From: Streptomyces griseus subsp. griseus
GTDB lineage: Bacteria > Actinomycetota > Actinomycetes > Streptomycetales > Streptomycetaceae
Length of the DNA: 64,000 nt
NCBI RefSeq assembly: GCF_000720255.1
Contig: NZ_JOJE01000026.1
Location: 1-64,000 of the forward strand
Direction: 5' to 3'
Positions 8,315 through 17,581 of the stretch are shown piece after piece. Made by a program: the position numbers and the translations under genes. Numbering within the stretch: the stretch's first letter is position 1; every line of letters starts with the position of its first letter. The notes below the pieces were generated by a model, which was given only the letters and a program-made list of their open reading frames with translations, was not told the DNA's origin and ran no database searches.

Positions 8315-9405
8315 GCGTCGAGGAGTTCCGCCGGGCGCTGGGCGCCTGGCTGGACCGTCACGACCTGTCCCCCGGTACGGACCACTCCCTGGACGCCCAG
8401 GTCGCGCAGCTGGCCCGCGTCCGGCGGGAGCTGTGGGCGGCGGACTGGATGCGGCACGGATGGCCGGACGCGGTCGGCGGACTCGGCGGCCCGAGCGTGC
8501 TGCGGGCGGTACTGGGCGAGCAGGTCGCCTCGCGGGACCTCGCCGAGCCCGGCCTGTGGTCGATGGTCGAGGTACTGGTCCCCACACTGATCGACTACGC
8601 GCCGCCCGCGCTCGCCGCCGAATTGGTGCCCCGGCTACTCAGCGGCGAGGAGCAGTGGTGCCAGGGCTTCTCCGAGCCCGGCTCGGGCAGCGACCTGGCG
8701 TCCCTGTCAACGCGTGCGGTCCCGCGGGGGGACGACTGGGTGGTGACGGGGCAGAAGGTGTGGACGAGCCTCGCCCAGTACGCGGCCCGCTGCGTCCTGC
8801 TCGCCCGGACGGGAGGGCCGGGGCACGGCGGCATCAGCGCCTTCTTCGTCGACATGGACTCCCCCGGCATCACCGTACGGCCGCTGCGCACGATGCACGG
8901 CGTGGACGAGTTTGCCGAGGTGTTCTTCGACGACGTGCGGGTCCCCGCGGGGCGGCTGCTGGGCTCCCCCGGCGACGGCTGGCGCCTCGCGATGGACCTG
9001 TTGCCGCACGAGCGGTCCACCTGCTTCTGGCACCGCGTGGCTCACCTCTACAGCCGCCTCGACCGGCTCCTGGCCGACGGCTGCGAGCCGGACGCGGACG
9101 CGCTGGGTGCGGTCTGGCTGGACCTGCACAGCGTGCGCTGCCGCTCGGCCGCCACACAACGGGCCCTGGCGGACGGCGGGCGGCTGGGCCCGGAGACCTC
9201 CGTGGACAAGATACTGCTGGCCGGCGCCGAGCAACGGCTCTTCGATACGGCGCGGGGCCTGCTGCCGGGGTCGGTGGAGCTGGCGCCGGACGGGACGTGG
9301 CGCACCGAGTACCTCTACTCGAGGGCCGCGACCATCTACGGCGGCACCGCCGAGATCCAGCGCAACATCGTCGCCCGCCGCCTGCTGGACCTCGGGAAGG
9401 AGTGA
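8311..9405 (+). CDS. Acyl-CoA dehydrogenase (FadE-type), large partner
   Basis: 364 aa flavoprotein that would introduce a 2,3 double bond into an acyl-CoA. Visible family blocks are FSEPGSGSDLASLSTRA (FAD/substrate region), VTGQKVWTSLAQYA, the domain ending FFDDVRVPAGRLLG and the C-terminal IYGGTAEIQRNIVARRLL. It starts by ATGA overlap with the SnoaL gene and is followed 6 bp later by a short second dehydrogenase. Two adjacent, unequal FadE genes are the arrangement of heteromeric acyl-CoA dehydrogenases used on bulky steroid-like side chains. A heteromer here is inferred from that pattern. Confidence 0.9.
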   Translation: MSVEEFRRALGAWLDRHDLSPGTDHSLDAQVAQLARVRRELWAADWMRHGWPDAVGGLGGPSVLRAVLGEQVASRDLAEPGLWSMVEVLVPTLIDYAPPALAAELVPRLLSGEEQWCQGFSEPGSGSDLASLSTRAVPRGDDWVVTGQKVWTSLAQYAARCVLLARTGGPGHGGISAFFVDMDSPGITVRPLRTMHGVDEFAEVFFDDVRVPAGRLLGSPGDGWRLAMDLLPHERSTCFWHRVAHLYSRLDRLLADGCEPDADALGAVWLDLHSVRCRSAATQRALADGGRLGPETSVDKILLAGAEQRLFDTARGLLPGSVELAPDGTWRTEYLYSRAATIYGGTAEIQRNIVARRLLDLGKE

Positions 9406-9411
9406 GACGCG

Positions 9412-10269
9412 GTGGACGCCGCTGAACGCGCACTGCTGGAAGATGCCCTGCGCAAGTCCCTGACGACTTGCGGGCCGGAAGCCGAACCGGGCTCCGCCCT
9501 GGCCGAGTTGGGCTGGGCGGAGATGCTCGCAGCGGAACCGGACACCGCGATCCCGCTGGTGTTCCGGCTGCTCGGGGAGACCGGCGCTCAGGCGCCGGTC
9601 CTCAACGACGTCGTCCTGCTGGCGGCGGGCCGCCCGCTCGGGGGTACGCCGCCGCTGCCGTACGCGGGCGGGGCCTGGGTGCGGTGGGCCCGGGGGGACG
9701 GTGTGCCGACCGGTCCGCTGGATCCCGGACTTCCGCTGCGCCACGCCGAACCCGGTGACCTTCCCGCGCCTGCCCTGGCGGCGGGCCGCCAGGCTCTGGG
9801 CTGGTGGCTGCTGGGCGTCGGACGGGCCATGCTGACGCTCGCCCGCGAACATGTGCTGGACCGCGAGCAGTTCGGCCGCCCCCTCGCTTCCTTCCAGGCG
9901 CTGCGGCACCGGCTGGCGGAGACGTACGTGGCGCTGGAGGCGGCGGAGGCGGTGCTGGTCGCGGCCGCGGCTCCGGAGACGGACCGCTCCGCCGGGGAGA
10001 ACACCGAAGCGCCGGACAGCGCCGATGCCCTGGATCACACCGGCGCGCTGCTCGCCAAAGCCGCCGCCGGCCGGGCCGCGCTCACCGCTGCCCGCCACTG
10101 CCAGCAGGCGCTCGGCGGTATCGGCTTCACCGCCGAGCACGCCCTGCACCGGCACATCAAACGTGCCCTGGTGCTCGACGGGCTGCTCGGCTCCACCCGT
10201 GAACTGACCCGCGAGGCCGGTCGGCTGCTGCTGCGTGAGACGCGCGCCCCTCGCCTCGTCGACCTGTGA
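9412..10269 (+). CDS. Short acyl-CoA dehydrogenase-like partner subunit
   Basis: 285 aa, about 100 residues shorter than a normal FadE. The N-terminal half is Ala/Pro-rich and degenerate, but the C-terminal helical bundle is clear: LAREHVLDREQFGRPLASFQALRHRLAE and CQQALGGIGFTAEHALHRHIKR. The GTG start has AAGGAG upstream and lies 6 bp after the previous stop. Such truncated FadEs usually pair with a full-length partner and contribute to the flavin site rather than working alone. I infer an alpha2beta2 complex with the preceding gene product. Confidence 0.85.
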   Translation: MDAAERALLEDALRKSLTTCGPEAEPGSALAELGWAEMLAAEPDTAIPLVFRLLGETGAQAPVLNDVVLLAAGRPLGGTPPLPYAGGAWVRWARGDGVPTGPLDPGLPLRHAEPGDLPAPALAAGRQALGWWLLGVGRAMLTLAREHVLDREQFGRPLASFQALRHRLAETYVALEAAEAVLVAAAAPETDRSAGENTEAPDSADALDHTGALLAKAAAGRAALTAARHCQQALGGIGFTAEHALHRHIKRALVLDGLLGSTRELTREAGRLLLRETRAPRLVDL

Positions 10270-10279
10270 GGGGCGCCCT

Positions 10280-11077
10280 GTGTCCGACCTGTGGAACGAC
10301 CTGCTCGGCTGTCTCGACCTCGCTCCCTGCGGGCCGGACACCTGGGAGGGCCGCTCGCAACAACTGGAGTACCGGCGGCTGTTCGGCGGACAGTTGCTCG
10401 CCCAGTTCGCAGGGGCGGCACAGCTCGCCGCGCCGGGCAAGGGGCTGAAGTCGCTCCATACGCAGTTCCTGCGGGAAGGGCGCACGAGTGAACCGGTGCG
10501 TTACGAGACCGAGGTACCGCAGCAGGGGCGGACCTTCGCGACCGTACGGCTGACCGCCCGCCAGGAGCGGGGAGTCATCGCGGTGGCGAACGCGAGCCTG
10601 CACGTGTGGGAGGAGGGGCCCGACCGGCAGGTGGCAACCCGCGTGCCGACGCTGCCCGGGCCCGAACGCGCCGTCGAGCTGGGCTTGCTGCCCTGGGAGT
10701 CGAGGGCGGCGGCCGATCTCGACACCGCGAAGTCGGAGCCGCCCGAGTACGAGCTGTGGACCCTCATCCCGGACGCTCCCCGGGCTCTCGCCCCCGCCCT
10801 CCTCGCCTACGCCACCGACCTCACGCCCATCGGCACCGCGCTACGTCCCGTGGAGGGCGTGACGCAGGCGGACGCGGGCCGTGCGTTCACCTCGGCCGTC
10901 ACCGCACACACCGTGTGGTTCCATCGGCCGTTCACCACCGGGGACTGGCTGCTGCTGCGCCAGCACAGCCCGCTCGCCGCGCACGGGCGGTGCTTCGGCC
11001 GCGGGGACATCCTGACGGCGGACGGCTCGCTGCTCGCGTCGTACGCGCAGGAGGCGTTGTTGCGGTTCACCGCGTGA
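10280..11077 (+). CDS. Acyl-CoA thioesterase II family (TesB-like)
   Basis: 265 aa double hot-dog protein. The first domain contains RRLFGGQLLAQFAGAAQLAAPGKGLKSLHTQFLREG, the TesB hallmark. The second contains AHTVWFHRPFTTGDWLLLRQHSPLAAHGRCFGRGDI, which carries the usual catalytic region. The GTG at 10280 is the likely start (GAGGGG just upstream). It would release free acid from CoA thioesters, as a safety valve or a product-release step. It is the last gene of the operon that begins at 7898. Confidence 0.9.
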   Translation: MSDLWNDLLGCLDLAPCGPDTWEGRSQQLEYRRLFGGQLLAQFAGAAQLAAPGKGLKSLHTQFLREGRTSEPVRYETEVPQQGRTFATVRLTARQERGVIAVANASLHVWEEGPDRQVATRVPTLPGPERAVELGLLPWESRAAADLDTAKSEPPEYELWTLIPDAPRALAPALLAYATDLTPIGTALRPVEGVTQADAGRAFTSAVTAHTVWFHRPFTTGDWLLLRQHSPLAAHGRCFGRGDILTADGSLLASYAQEALLRFTA

Positions 11078-11121
11078 AGAGTGGCGAACGCCGTGCGACT
11101 CCCCGTCGGGGCCGAGGTGGG

Positions 11122-11538
11122 TCATCGGCTCCGGGTGAGGAGGTCGTCGATGGTCTGGGCAGGCCGGAGGAGTTCGAATCGGACATCTCCGCGAGGACCG
11201 GTGCGGACTCCGTAGACGGCGGGTTCGGGCAGAGTGTTGAAGTGGTAGGGGGCGGAGAAGCAGTAGGCGCCGGTGTCGAGGATCGCCACGACATCGCCCG
11301 CCGCGAGAGCGGGCAGGGGACGGGCTCGGGCGATCAGGTCGCCGGCGGCGCGCGCCTCCATCTGCGGCGCCCAGCTGACGTCGACGCCCTTCACGAAAGG
11401 CGCTGCGGCGGCGTTGGCCGGCGTCTCGAGTTCGGCGAGCGCGGCGGCGGTGGCAATCGCACCGGCCGTCGCGGAGGTGGCCTTGAGCAGAGTACGGCGA
11501 CTCATCGAACCACAGCCGGATGACTGGCTCGGAGACAT
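11122..11538 (-). pseudogene. Chimeric scrap: Tat signal and GH53 start joined in frame to a PLP-decarboxylase tail
   Basis: 138 codons starting at ATG 11538 (GAGAGGAG site). Residues 12-45 are a twin-arginine signal (SRRTLLKATSATAGAIATAA). Next comes FVKGVDVSWAPQMEAR, the characteristic beginning of GH53 endo-beta-1,4-galactanases. The sequence then switches abruptly to ARARPLPALAAGDVVAILDTGAYCFSAP and YHFNTLPEPAVYGV, which matches the C-terminal strand region of fold-III PLP decarboxylases (DapDC/ornithine type). Both parent genes are otherwise missing. It is an intact reading frame but almost certainly a deletion fusion without the catalytic function of either parent. Confidence 0.7.
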
Positions 11539-12167
11539 GGCCGCTCCTCTCCACCCGACGACCGCACGTGAGTCGTAGCGGCCGACGGGCGGTTGGTAGT
11601 GGGTTGGGGTGTTGGGTTGGGTCGGGGGTTGGGGGTGCGTGTTTCGAGGGCTTGGTGCAGGTGAGCGGGGCGGTGGGTCGCCGTGGGACGTGTTTCGCGC
11701 CGATAGGGCGGAGCTGCTCGTCTGAGGGGCCGTCCACACGACGGCCGCAGCGGGTCTCACTGCGAACCGGCCCTGCCCCGCACCTGGTCGGCCGCCCATG
11801 CGGTGCAGCACGGTCGGCCACACGGCGCGGTTCAGGCGTGTAGACGGTTGGCCTTGGTGCCGTTGTTTGAGTGGACCCCGGATCCGGTCAGCGGGCGAGT
11901 GTCGTTGGACGTGCCGTACTTGTCGATGTGGGTGCCGTTGAGGAGTTCGCGCACTGTGCCGCCGTGCCGCCGGCGGACGAAGTTCGTGCTGGACGGCTCC
12001 CGGCCCAGGGAGGCGCCGGCAGTCGAGCGCAGGGTGGTGTCGGAGGCGGACCATGAGTCGGCGTCCGGGCTGCCGGCGTAGACCACCGGATGCAGCCGGA
12101 AGCCCGAGACCTGATGCTGACCCAATCATGACAACCCAACGATCAGGGGCGGTGAGCGGTTTACCCC
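11539..12167. other. 629-bp stretch without a convincing gene
   Basis: This stretch holds the promoter side of the chimeric scrap, a G-rich tract at 11601-11635 and a 97-codon minus-strand frame (11832-12125) ending in GTHIDKYGTSNDTRPLTGSG, which I cannot assign to a family. The low gene density beside several broken genes suggests a decayed region. Confidence 0.5.
11601..11635 (+). other. G-quadruplex-prone tract
   Basis: Six runs of three to five G lie within 35 bases, separated by 2-4 nt loops on the plus strand. This satisfies the usual G4 pattern with spare tracts. It is 63 bp upstream of the start of the minus-strand chimeric gene. Confidence 0.55.
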
Positions 12168-13049
12168 TCAGCCGAGGACGGACTCCCACTTGGTCTTGGG
12201 CCCGGCCGCGTCGGCAGGGAGGCGGTCCCGTGCGGCAGTGTCGCCGTACATGCTCCAGCGCGCCCAGTCGACGACGGTGTTCGGGAAGCGCTTGTCGCTC
12301 CAGAAGCTGGTGTGGGTGCCGCCGACGAAGGTGAGGAACGCCTTGGGCCAGGCGATCTCCTTGTACGCCTGCCGGGCCGAGGAGTACTTCGTGGTCGAGT
12401 CCCGGTCGCCGTGGACGAACAGGACCTTGGCGGAGACCGAACGGGACGGGTTGCCCATGTCGGTGCAGGACTGCGGGTTGGCGGAGATGATCCGGCTGTC
12501 GGGCCAGGAGGTCAGCAGGCCATGCGTGATCATGCCGCCCAGGGAGTGGCCGGAGACGCCGACGCCGATCCCGGTGTTGATGTGCCCAGCCAACGGACCG
12601 CTCGCGTTGAGTGCGAGGGTGTTGGTGAGGATCTGCGAGACGTCCTTGGAGGAGTTGCCGTTGTTGACGTCGTCGAAGCTGTGGTTGAAGTGCGGGGCGG
12701 GGACGACGAAGCCCGCCGCGGCCAGGGGCCGGATGATGAACAGGGAGTTCTGCGGGCTGCTTCCGAAGCCGTGGGTGAAGTTGTAGACGGGGAAGACACC
12801 GTTCGCGACCGGGGCGTTCGTCACCGGGCTGCCGCCGGGGGCGCCGGCGGCGGGGTAGTAGACGTAGGTGGTGCACCGGCGGCTGCCGCGGGTCCAGTCA
12901 TACCGGCGCACGCCGACCGCATACGGCGTGGTCGGTGCGCCCTGCGGCCTGACGAGGGCGCCTGCCTGCCCGGCGCCGAGCAGGGACGCGCCCACGCCTG
13001 CAGCTCCGGCCGCGCTCAGGGCCAGGAAAGTACGCCGTTGCATGCTCAT
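12168..13049 (-). CDS. Secreted alpha/beta hydrolase (lipase/esterase, PET-hydrolase-like fold)
   Basis: 293 aa. The N-terminus MSMQRRTFLALSAAGAAGVGASLLG is a Tat signal, so the enzyme is exported folded. The mature part shows YNFTHGFGSS (oxyanion region), the nucleophile elbow GVSGHSLGGM, an acid region VHGDRDSTT and a catalytic His in FVGGTHTSFW. The arrangement resembles dienelactone-hydrolase-like and polyester-hydrolase-like lipases. The start at 13049 gives the longest reading; an internal ATG two codons on is possible. A CebR-like box lies about 200 bp upstream, suggesting control together with the polysaccharide genes. It would act on extracellular esters such as cutin or acylated polymers. 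Confidence 0.88.
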   Translation of the reverse strand: MSMQRRTFLALSAAGAAGVGASLLGAGQAGALVRPQGAPTTPYAVGVRRYDWTRGSRRCTTYVYYPAAGAPGGSPVTNAPVANGVFPVYNFTHGFGSSPQNSLFIIRPLAAAGFVVPAPHFNHSFDDVNNGNSSKDVSQILTNTLALNASGPLAGHINTGIGVGVSGHSLGGMITHGLLTSWPDSRIISANPQSCTDMGNPSRSVSAKVLFVHGDRDSTTKYSSARQAYKEIAWPKAFLTFVGGTHTSFWSDKRFPNTVVDWARWSMYGDTAARDRLPADAAGPKTKWESVLG

Positions 13050-13471
13050 GGATGACTCCTGTGTGAGTGGGGGGATTGCTCCGAGAGGGGAACGTGAGCC
13101 TGGTTCTTGGGTGAGCATCCGTCGCGCTTGAGGCAGTCCGTCACGACGTCGTTCGCCAACGCGCTCGCCGGTCCAGGCGCGACCGCAACGGTCGAACCGA
13201 CCTGCCGTGACACACACATGGAGATGCCTCGCCCGCCACATGTCTGTGAACGCTCCCACACCAGTCGAATAACAGAACCGGACCTTGTGCGGTTGGCCGG
13301 CGGTTGGCTCACCCCTGCGATGTCAGCCGCTCGCCCTCGGTCAACACCAGCGGATGCAGCCTGCTGTCGCCCATTTCCTCCAGCAGACCGCAGCCGACAG
13401 CCGTCTTGACCGACCGGGCCGGACCGAGACGAACCACGCCTCACCTGGCGAGACGCGAACTCAGGACCAGA
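13050..13471. other. 422-bp intergenic region upstream of the secreted esterase
   Basis: No gene was recognised. It separates two minus-strand genes and should hold the esterase promoter. A CebR-like operator is at 13245-13258. Confidence 0.6.
13245..13258. promoter_or_regulatory. CebR-like operator (LacI family)
   Basis: TGTGAACGCTCCCA matches the streptomycete CebR box TGGGAGCGCTCCCA at 12 of 14 positions. CebR represses cellulose and cello-oligosaccharide genes. A LacI-family relative could equally be the binder. Confidence 0.45.
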
Positions 13472-15013
13472 TCACTGGCCGGTTTGCACCAGTTCGAAGT
13501 CGTCGACGTTCACCCAGTTGCCCGGATTCGCATCGGAGGCCACGCCGACCTGGATCGACCCGTTGGTCACGGTGATGCCGGAGATGCCGACCTTCGTCCA
13601 GGTGCCTATCGACTGGTTTACCGAACGGTTCATTTCGCCCGCGCCGAAGTTCTTGGCGAAGATGTTCGCCGCCTTCTGCCCGCCGCTGCTCTTGACCCAG
13701 GCCGACAGCGTGTACGTCCCGTTCGGGACCGTGATGTTCTGGTACATGGTGGCCTTGTAGGCGGAGGCGTAGGACTGCGCAATCGCCCAGCGTCCGCTGT
13801 GTCCGCCGAGGTGGTTGCTGTTCGGATCGCTGCTGACGTTCGACGAGTTCGTCCATCCGGCGAGCGTCTTCTGGGAGACCCGGTCGGCCTCGACGCTGGG
13901 GTTCAGAACGTGGTTGTTGCCGCTGCCGACGGACCATGTGCCCGCGGCGGCGTCGATGTTCCACTGGTTCAGTGAATGGAAGACCGGCGTCGTCCCGTCG
14001 AAGGTGACCGGAACCCACTGGTTGTAGCCGATGCCGTTGCCGGCGAAGTCGCTCCAGCGGTCGCCTCCGAACATGACGAACGATCCCGATGAACCGCTCA
14101 CCTCGAACGCCAGGCCGGTCTGCGTCACATGTGAGAAGTCGGCGTCCGTGCCCTGCAGAACGAACTCCGAAGAATATCCGCTGCTTATCTTCGACGATTT
14201 GATGCAGTAGGTGTGGGACGCGTTCCAGCCGTGCAGATCCGAGGAGCAGAAGTAGTACGTCCCGGCGTGCTTGAACATGATGTTGCCTTCACGCCCGCCC
14301 GCTGAACTGCTGTAGATCCGCGTGGCGTTGTCGACGTGCAGGTAGTCGGAGGAGCGCAGCGGGGCGACGTACAGGTTCGAGCGGCCGCTCTTGTTGCTGA
14401 AGATGAGGTAGGCCCGTCCGTCGTCATCGGTGAAGACCGACTGGTCGCCGGACATGCCGGTGCTGACGTTGCCGATGCTCGACTGCGTGCCCGCGCGGCT
14501 GAAGTGGCCCGCCGGAGTGCTGCTCGTGCCGAACACGAGCCCGCTGTTGAGCTGGGAGACCAGCACGTACTTGCCGGTGTTGGGGTTGTGTGCGACACCC
14601 ACCCGGCCGACCCAGGATGATCCACCGATGTCCGAGGAGGTCATCGCGTTTCCCTCGAACTTCCAGTGCACCAGGTCGGTGGAGGAGTAACAGGTGATGG
14701 CGTTGAACGACGTGTTGCTGTTCTTCCCGCCGGCGGGGTTGTTGTAGTAGCTGACGGCTCCGTTGTACTTCACGCCGTACCAGTAGTACGTGTTGCCGAC
14801 TTTCAGCACGCCTCCGCCCTGGGAATAGATCGGGTTCCCGGAGGTGTCCTTCCAGAAGACGTCGTTCTGCAGTACCGGGGCGGCAGCGGTCGCTGCTTTC
14901 TGGGGCAGAGGGGCCGCGGCTCTCGCGTCGGCGAAGTCGCCGAAGAAGGCCAAGGCGACCGCGCAGAAGAACAGCAGTACAGCGATCGTCCATCGGGGAA
15001 GTTTTCCCAGCAT
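13472..15013 (-). CDS. Secreted GH43-type exo-beta-1,3-galactanase with C-terminal CBM
   Basis: 513 aa. The signal/anchor is TIAVLLFFCAVALAFFGDF (residues about 9-27). The five-bladed beta-propeller starts NDVFWKDTSGNPIYSQGGGVL, then KVGNTYYWYGVKY, the start typical of GH43 subfamily 24 (1,3-galactan hydrolases). Propeller repeats and an SVFTDDDGRAYLIFS blade follow. After about residue 385 a beta-sandwich, VLNPSVEADRVSQKTLAGW to WVNVDDFELVQ, looks like a CBM4/9- or CBM6-type module. It would release galactose from the arabinogalactan backbone. Its start (GGAGG at -8) is one base after the stop of the upstream beta-helix gene, so the two are co-transcribed. Confidence 0.85.
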   Translation of the reverse strand: MLGKLPRWTIAVLLFFCAVALAFFGDFADARAAAPLPQKAATAAAPVLQNDVFWKDTSGNPIYSQGGGVLKVGNTYYWYGVKYNGAVSYYNNPAGGKNSNTSFNAITCYSSTDLVHWKFEGNAMTSSDIGGSSWVGRVGVAHNPNTGKYVLVSQLNSGLVFGTSSTPAGHFSRAGTQSSIGNVSTGMSGDQSVFTDDDGRAYLIFSNKSGRSNLYVAPLRSSDYLHVDNATRIYSSSAGGREGNIMFKHAGTYYFCSSDLHGWNASHTYCIKSSKISSGYSSEFVLQGTDADFSHVTQTGLAFEVSGSSGSFVMFGGDRWSDFAGNGIGYNQWVPVTFDGTTPVFHSLNQWNIDAAAGTWSVGSGNNHVLNPSVEADRVSQKTLAGWTNSSNVSSDPNSNHLGGHSGRWAIAQSYASAYKATMYQNITVPNGTYTLSAWVKSSGGQKAANIFAKNFGAGEMNRSVNQSIGTWTKVGISGITVTNGSIQVGVASDANPGNWVNVDDFELVQTGQ

Positions 15014-15014
15014 T

Positions 15015-16820
15015 TCACATCCTCCGCTTCGGTTGCTCTCCAGGCTGTTCGGTCGAGGTTCCGAGATGGTGGGCGGTACCGGTCTGGCTCTCGAAGGCCC
15101 CGATGTCCGGCAGGCGGTTGTAGACCGTGGCCCCCGTGTAGTCGACACCGCCGTTGTCGGTCACATTGACGCCGGTGTCGATGGCCGGCGAGCCCGCCGC
15201 GACGCTGAGCGGCAGTGCCGCGTTCAGTGCCGGTCCCGTGTCGGCGTTGCCGTAGGGGCCGGTGATCGTTCCGAGGAACTTTGGGTTGCCCCTGACCGCG
15301 CGGCGGTCGGAGGACGGTACGGGCAGCGTGGCGCCGCCGTAGAGGTTCGCGGTGTACTCGATGGTCGGGCTGGTGGTCAGGGACGCGCCCGCCCTCGTCG
15401 AGTACAGGACGTTGTTCCACAGGTAGTAGGACGCGGACAGGTTGGCGCCGTAGCCGTAGATCAGGTAGTTGCTGCGGCTGTTGTAGACGGAGTTGTTGTA
15501 GACATGAGCGGTGGTACCGCGGTTGGAGTGCAGGTAGATCTGGTATCGGCGATTGCCGGAGATCACGTTGTACCGGACCCGCACGCTCCCGAAGTTGCGC
15601 CCGCATTGGCACAGCAGGATGCCGTCGCCGTTGTCGTGCACGAAGTTGCCCTGAACGACCATGTTGGTGGTCGCGTTGTCCGCGTCGATGCCGTTGGAGT
15701 CGGCGCCGCCGGCCTTCTTCTCGGTGGCGTAGACCTCGTTGCGCTGGACGGTGACGCCGTCGGAGTAGTAGGCCTCGATACCCGACGTTCCGGCCCGCTG
15801 GACCACGTTGTGCTCGACCACTCCGCCCCGCGTGTCGGTCATGTACACGGCATTGGCGGCGTAGGCGGAGTCGCCCTGGTAGATGTAGTTGTCGCGGATC
15901 ACGACCTGGGTGTGCGGCGCGAAGCCGGTGTCGGTGGCGCTGGTCCGCTCGCCCCAACCGGTGTGTACAGCACCCGCGTTGGAACCGGTGTACTGCTTGA
16001 CGACGATGCCACCGAAAGACGTGTTCTTGACGGTTGAGTTCGCCACCAGGATGTCGTGCAGGATCGTCGGCCGGCCAGGACTCGCGGGATGGGCGACAAG
16101 GCCGCGAAACACGATGCCCCCGGTGCTCTTGGAGCGGTCCCAGCCGGTGCCGAAGGTGATCCCCGGCTTGTTGTTCGCCGTGTCGCCGCCGATCCAGTTC
16201 ACCTCGCCGGTCACATCGCGCACGTCCACGCCATCGACGTGGAAGTGGCTGAGCTGACCGCCGTTGTCGCCGCTGATGCCGATGCCCCGCAGGTCGCGCA
16301 GATTGGTGCCTGGCCGGCCGCCGCCCAGCGGCCTGGCGTTGGTGACCTGCAGGTTCCGGATGTCCCAGTACTGCTGGTTGTGCAGGCGCACCGTATCGGC
16401 GACCTGCCCCGCGCCGTCGACCTCAGGCTTGGTGCCGGAGCCGTACACGTCGATCACGATCGGCCGGCCGTCCGCCCCCGAGCCCTTGGGCCACAACTGT
16501 CCGGTCCACTTCTGCCCGGCGTGCAGCAGAATCCGGTCGCCCGGGCCGAACGTGCTCGCGTCGATCTTGCCGAGCGTGCGCCACGCCGTCGCGGACGTGG
16601 TACCGGCGGCACTGTCATTGCCGTTCACGGCGTCCAGGTAGTACGTCGTCCCCGTGTCGGTCGCCGTCGCGGTGCCCGGTGTGAGGCTCAGCGCTCCTCC
16701 CGCCAGCAGGAGCACGGCACTTGCCCGCAGCAGGCGCTCCATGACACGCCAGGTCCATGGGGGCGTCGTCCCTGGAAAACGTCTCTTCTCCGTCAGGTGC
16801 AGGTCCGTCAAATCTGCCAT
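15015..16820 (-). CDS. Secreted right-handed beta-helix protein (polysaccharide lyase-like)
   Basis: 601 aa from ATG 16820 (AAGGA upstream). A hydrophilic leader precedes the signal segment ASAVLLLAGGALSLTPGTATA; an internal ATG at 16742 would begin directly at the signal. The mature protein starts TTYYLDAVNGNDSAAGTTSA, the usual opening of extracellular pectate-lyase-like beta-helix enzymes. It then runs through many parallel beta-helix repeats (for example GIEAYYSDGVTVQRNEVYA, MVVQGNFVHDNGDGILL) and closes with a DIGAFE motif. No catalytic residues can be assigned with confidence. It forms an operon with the GH43 galactanase, which argues for action on rhamnogalacturonan or arabinogalactan. 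Confidence 0.8.
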   Translation of the reverse strand: MADLTDLHLTEKRRFPGTTPPWTWRVMERLLRASAVLLLAGGALSLTPGTATATDTGTTYYLDAVNGNDSAAGTTSATAWRTLGKIDASTFGPGDRILLHAGQKWTGQLWPKGSGADGRPIVIDVYGSGTKPEVDGAGQVADTVRLHNQQYWDIRNLQVTNARPLGGGRPGTNLRDLRGIGISGDNGGQLSHFHVDGVDVRDVTGEVNWIGGDTANNKPGITFGTGWDRSKSTGGIVFRGLVAHPASPGRPTILHDILVANSTVKNTSFGGIVVKQYTGSNAGAVHTGWGERTSATDTGFAPHTQVVIRDNYIYQGDSAYAANAVYMTDTRGGVVEHNVVQRAGTSGIEAYYSDGVTVQRNEVYATEKKAGGADSNGIDADNATTNMVVQGNFVHDNGDGILLCQCGRNFGSVRVRYNVISGNRRYQIYLHSNRGTTAHVYNNSVYNSRSNYLIYGYGANLSASYYLWNNVLYSTRAGASLTTSPTIEYTANLYGGATLPVPSSDRRAVRGNPKFLGTITGPYGNADTGPALNAALPLSVAAGSPAIDTGVNVTDNGGVDYTGATVYNRLPDIGAFESQTGTAHHLGTSTEQPGEQPKRRM

Positions 16821-16999
16821 GATCAGGTCAATCCTTTGTGGTCGGTGACACACGAAGTCCGGCCCAACCGGCGTCCACCAGTACCCATCGCCCCCCGTCG
16901 CCCCTACCGGTCGTCAGCCACCGGACGTCGCACCGGCCCCGGGCACGCAGGGGCATCTGCTGCGGTAGATCGAGGCCCCCTGGAATCGGCGAGTTTCGT

Positions 17000-17581
17000 G
17001 CAGAGGAACTGGGTGTAGCGGGTGTCGTCGTCGAGGAAGATCTTCAGTCAGGGGATCAGAATGCGCATCTCGTTGCTCTTGGGATGCGTGCAGTAGAGGT
17101 GGTCGGCCGGCGCTCGACACCTGCCCCGGAAGAGCCCCGTCAGCAGCTGCGTGCCGCGGGCGACGTCGAAGTCGTCGGGGCTGTTGGCGTCGATGCCGAT
17201 CACGACGAAGCCGAACGAGGCCAGCCACGGCCCCGACCACGCTCCCTCCTTGGGGAACTTCGCGTGTACCCGGCGCGATCGCCACCACTCCCCACGTGCC
17301 CGAGGTGGTGTCCGTGGGGTAGTAGATCGTCGCATCCTTGAAGCCACGGCCGGATCCCACGCTGCGCCGGAAGGTGGCGAACGGCCCGTGGTCGGCGGCC
17401 GCACCGGGGGTCGGAGCGGCCCACGTCGATAAGGGGGATCGGCGGCGGACGCGGACGACAGCGTCAGCAACGTCGCGACCAGCGCCGCCATCGCCGTTGT
17501 CACCGGCCCCCGAACTCGTCGGCGCCTACGGCACGTTGCGGTACGCTCCGGAGCCACCGAGGACGTTGCTCGTTGTTGCAT
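17000..17581 (-). pseudogene. Cutinase/polyester hydrolase pseudogene
   Basis: Starts at ATG 17581 with AGGAGAGG and a good signal peptide ending LLTLSSASAADPP. The reading then moves to a second frame for HGPFATFRRSVGSG and DATIYYPTDTTSGTWGVVAIAPG, and back to the first for WLASFGFVVIGIDANSPDDF and ARGTQLLTGLF. The GHSMGG nucleophile region expected next is absent. The tail LKIFLDDDTRYTQFLC, typical of cutinase C-termini, follows an in-frame TGA. That makes two frameshifts, one deletion and one stop. It is a dead relative of streptomycete cutinases. Confidence 0.8.

Noticed and set aside
11832..12125. 97-codon minus-strand frame as a real gene
   Set aside because: No recognisable family, no good ribosome site and placement in a decayed region; listed only as part of the gene-free stretch.
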